From Prolixibacteraceae bacterium (GTDB lineage Bacteria > Bacteroidota > Bacteroidia > Bacteroidales > Prolixibacteraceae): a stretch of 16,985 nt of DNA. Positions 16,204 to 16,985 of this stretch are shown here, in pieces. The translations under genes and the position numbers were made by a program. Every line of letters starts with the position of its first letter. The stretch's first letter is position 1. The stretch spans positions 1 through 16,985 of the forward strand of contig JAGYOI010000006.1 in the NCBI GenBank assembly GCA_018399395.1. Direction: 5' to 3'. The notes under the pieces were generated by a model that saw only the letters and a program-made list of their open reading frames with translations, was not told the DNA's origin and made no database searches.

Positions 16204-16235
16204 TAAAGGTAAAGCAATATTGCTGCAATTGCAAA
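16204..16235 (-). promoter_or_regulatory. Antitoxin-toxin promoter
   Basis: On the minus strand, TTTG (16235-16232) and TACCTTTA (16211-16204) are separated by exactly 20 bases, fitting the Bacteroidota -33 TTTG / -7 TAnnTTTG pattern with only the final base different. The start would fall near 16198, about 10 bases before the antitoxin ATG. This is the best complete promoter in the window. Confidence 0.65.
16213..16233. promoter_or_regulatory. Twin-palindrome operator of the RES-Xre module
   Basis: AGCAATATTGCT (16213-16224) and TGCAATTGCA (16224-16233) are perfect palindromes of 12 and 10 bases sharing one base. Together they fill the spacer between the -33 and -7 boxes. GCAAT/ATTGC occurs four times. 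Antitoxins of this type autorepress, so this is the likely binding site. Confidence 0.65.
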
Positions 16236-16322
16236 TTAAATTACGGACGAATTTAAAATAGAATATAGTTATTATAGATCGACTAAAAACACCAAAAATA
16301 GCCCAGTATTAGCTAAATATTA

Positions 16323-16360
16323 AATAAAAGACATCAAAAAACAATAAAAGACATCAAAAA
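16323..16360. repeat. Two 18-base direct repeats with 20-base period
   Basis: AATAAAAGACATCAAAAA occurs exactly at 16323-16340 and 16343-16360. A degenerate third copy (TAAAAACACCAAAAA) may lie at 16284-16298. The 20-base period places both copies on about the same face of the helix. They lie 70-105 bases before the PAS-sensor start, in a 192-base AT-rich gap that holds no other recognisable feature. Confidence 0.7.
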
Positions 16361-16427
16361 GATATGGGGTTGGTAAAATATTTATGTTTACCACATCACA
16401 CGAGTTAACCTGAAAATATACCAAGCC

Positions 16428-16985
16428 ATGATGTTATTATTATTTGCGTTAATTGTTATAATTATTTACGTTGTTTTTCTTTTAAAGAAATATCGTTTTA
16501 AACTTCAAACTGCTCAAAATGAAAAGGAAAAGTGGAGAAGGAGCTTTTATGATAAAGATGCACAATGTGTAATTCTTGATGAGGAGCTTAAAAAATCGAA
16601 TTTGCTGTCCAGGTTGGTTGAGCAAAGCCCGAATGCCATAATGATAATGAACAGCGATGGTGATATTCAGTTAATAAACGAGGGTTTTTCGAGAATGTAT
16701 GGTTACACGTTTAACGAGTTTATTACGGAGCTGGGGCATAATTACAGGCAAACCTCGTTTAGCCCCGATGTGCAATCGCGACTCGATTCGGTTTTTGAAA
16801 CCTGCAAACCTTATCGTTACGAAGCCCCTAATGTTACAAAGCAAGGGCAACGGATATGGACACAAACAGCCTTGATGCCCATTTTAAACGATGAAGGAAA
16901 TATCACTCATCTGGCTACTATTGATACTGATATTGACCAGCGGGTTGACATGAGCGATAAACTTGTAGCAGAAGTGGAGCGGCTA
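16428..16985 (+). CDS. Membrane-anchored PAS-domain sensor protein, 3' truncated
   Basis: The reading frame is open from ATG 16428-16430 (a second ATG follows directly) through the window end, giving 186 codons without a stop. Residues 1-19 form one membrane helix (MMLLLFALIVIIIYVVFLL) followed by the basic KKYRFK, which suggests a cytoplasmic remainder. A short coiled coil leads into a PAS domain starting near residue 62 (LVEQSPNAIMIMNSDGDIQL, then FSRMYGYTFNEF). It ends with a PAC-like part (TQTALMPILNDEGNITHLAT, then IDTDIDQR), after which another helix begins (SDKLVAEVERL). The layout is that of a sensor histidine kinase or related signalling protein, but the output domain lies outside the window. 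No exact TAnnTTTG precedes it; TATGTTTA at 16383-16390 is the closest. It is divergent from the antitoxin gene. Confidence 0.85.
   Translation, partial: MMLLLFALIVIIIYVVFLLKKYRFKLQTAQNEKEKWRRSFYDKDAQCVILDEELKKSNLLSRLVEQSPNAIMIMNSDGDIQLINEGFSRMYGYTFNEFITELGHNYRQTSFSPDVQSRLDSVFETCKPYRYEAPNVTKQGQRIWTQTALMPILNDEGNITHLATIDTDIDQRVDMSDKLVAEVERL

Noticed and set aside
16188..16217. TTG start giving a 180-residue antitoxin
   Set aside because: It would place the -7 element and part of the palindrome within the coding region; the ATG at 16185-16187 fits the promoter.
11423..16217. Mobile element or prophage carrying the toxin modules
   Set aside because: No integrase, transposase, terminal repeats or phage genes were found on either strand around the modules; only AT-richness suggests transfer.

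Overview
This window looks like chromosomal DNA of a member of the Bacteroidota, probably Bacteroidales/Marinilabiliales (Prolixibacteraceae-like). The protein styles fit (short AtpC, atpD-atpC as a separate pair, lipoprotein ZnuA, Na/Pi cotransporter with a C-terminal PhoU-like domain). Several gene starts are preceded by the Bacteroidota -7 element TAnnTTTG instead of a sigma70 -10 box, and Shine-Dalgarno sequences are mostly weak. The placement is inferred from the sequence; no database was searched. The window is densely coding, with no gene-free stretch over about 210 bases, and I see no tRNA, rRNA, CRISPR array, insertion sequence or phage gene.

Layout. (1) Positions 1-942, plus strand: the 3' part of a MalY/PatB-type PLP aminotransferase, ending 8 bases from the convergent atpC. 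(2) 6132 down to 951, minus strand: one apparent operon of an RND/MMPL lipid-exporter-like permease, a short-chain polyprenyl diphosphate synthase (joined by a TAATG stop/start), atpD and atpC. (3) 6265-7947, plus strand: a Na+/phosphate cotransporter read divergently from the RND gene. (4) 10424 down to 7961, minus strand: a zinc uptake ABC operon znuA-znuC-znuB with a candidate Zur-type operator at its promoter. Upstream of it on the same strand are yidD and dcd (11349 down to 10480). (5) 13135 down to 11423, minus strand: darT-darG, a DNA ADP-ribosyltransferase toxin and its macrodomain antitoxin, in AT-rich DNA. (6) 15092 down to 13203: a secreted M3 oligoendopeptidase F with a strong intrinsic terminator. 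(7) 16187 down to 15205: an Xre/MbcA/ParS antitoxin and RES toxin pair whose promoter spacer is filled by two palindromes. (8) From 16428, plus strand: the start of a membrane-anchored PAS-domain sensor running off the window.

The most interesting part is 11.4-16.2 kb. Two toxin-antitoxin modules that both use NAD+ flank pepF. DarT uses NAD+ to ADP-ribosylate single-stranded DNA and DarG removes the mark; RES toxins degrade NAD+ and are held by the Xre antitoxin. Both families are known, so the novelty lies in the pairing, the promoter architecture and the darT start, not in a new protein family. The rest is housekeeping: energy (ATP synthase), isoprenoid/lipid metabolism, phosphate and zinc import, membrane protein insertion and pyrimidine nucleotide supply.
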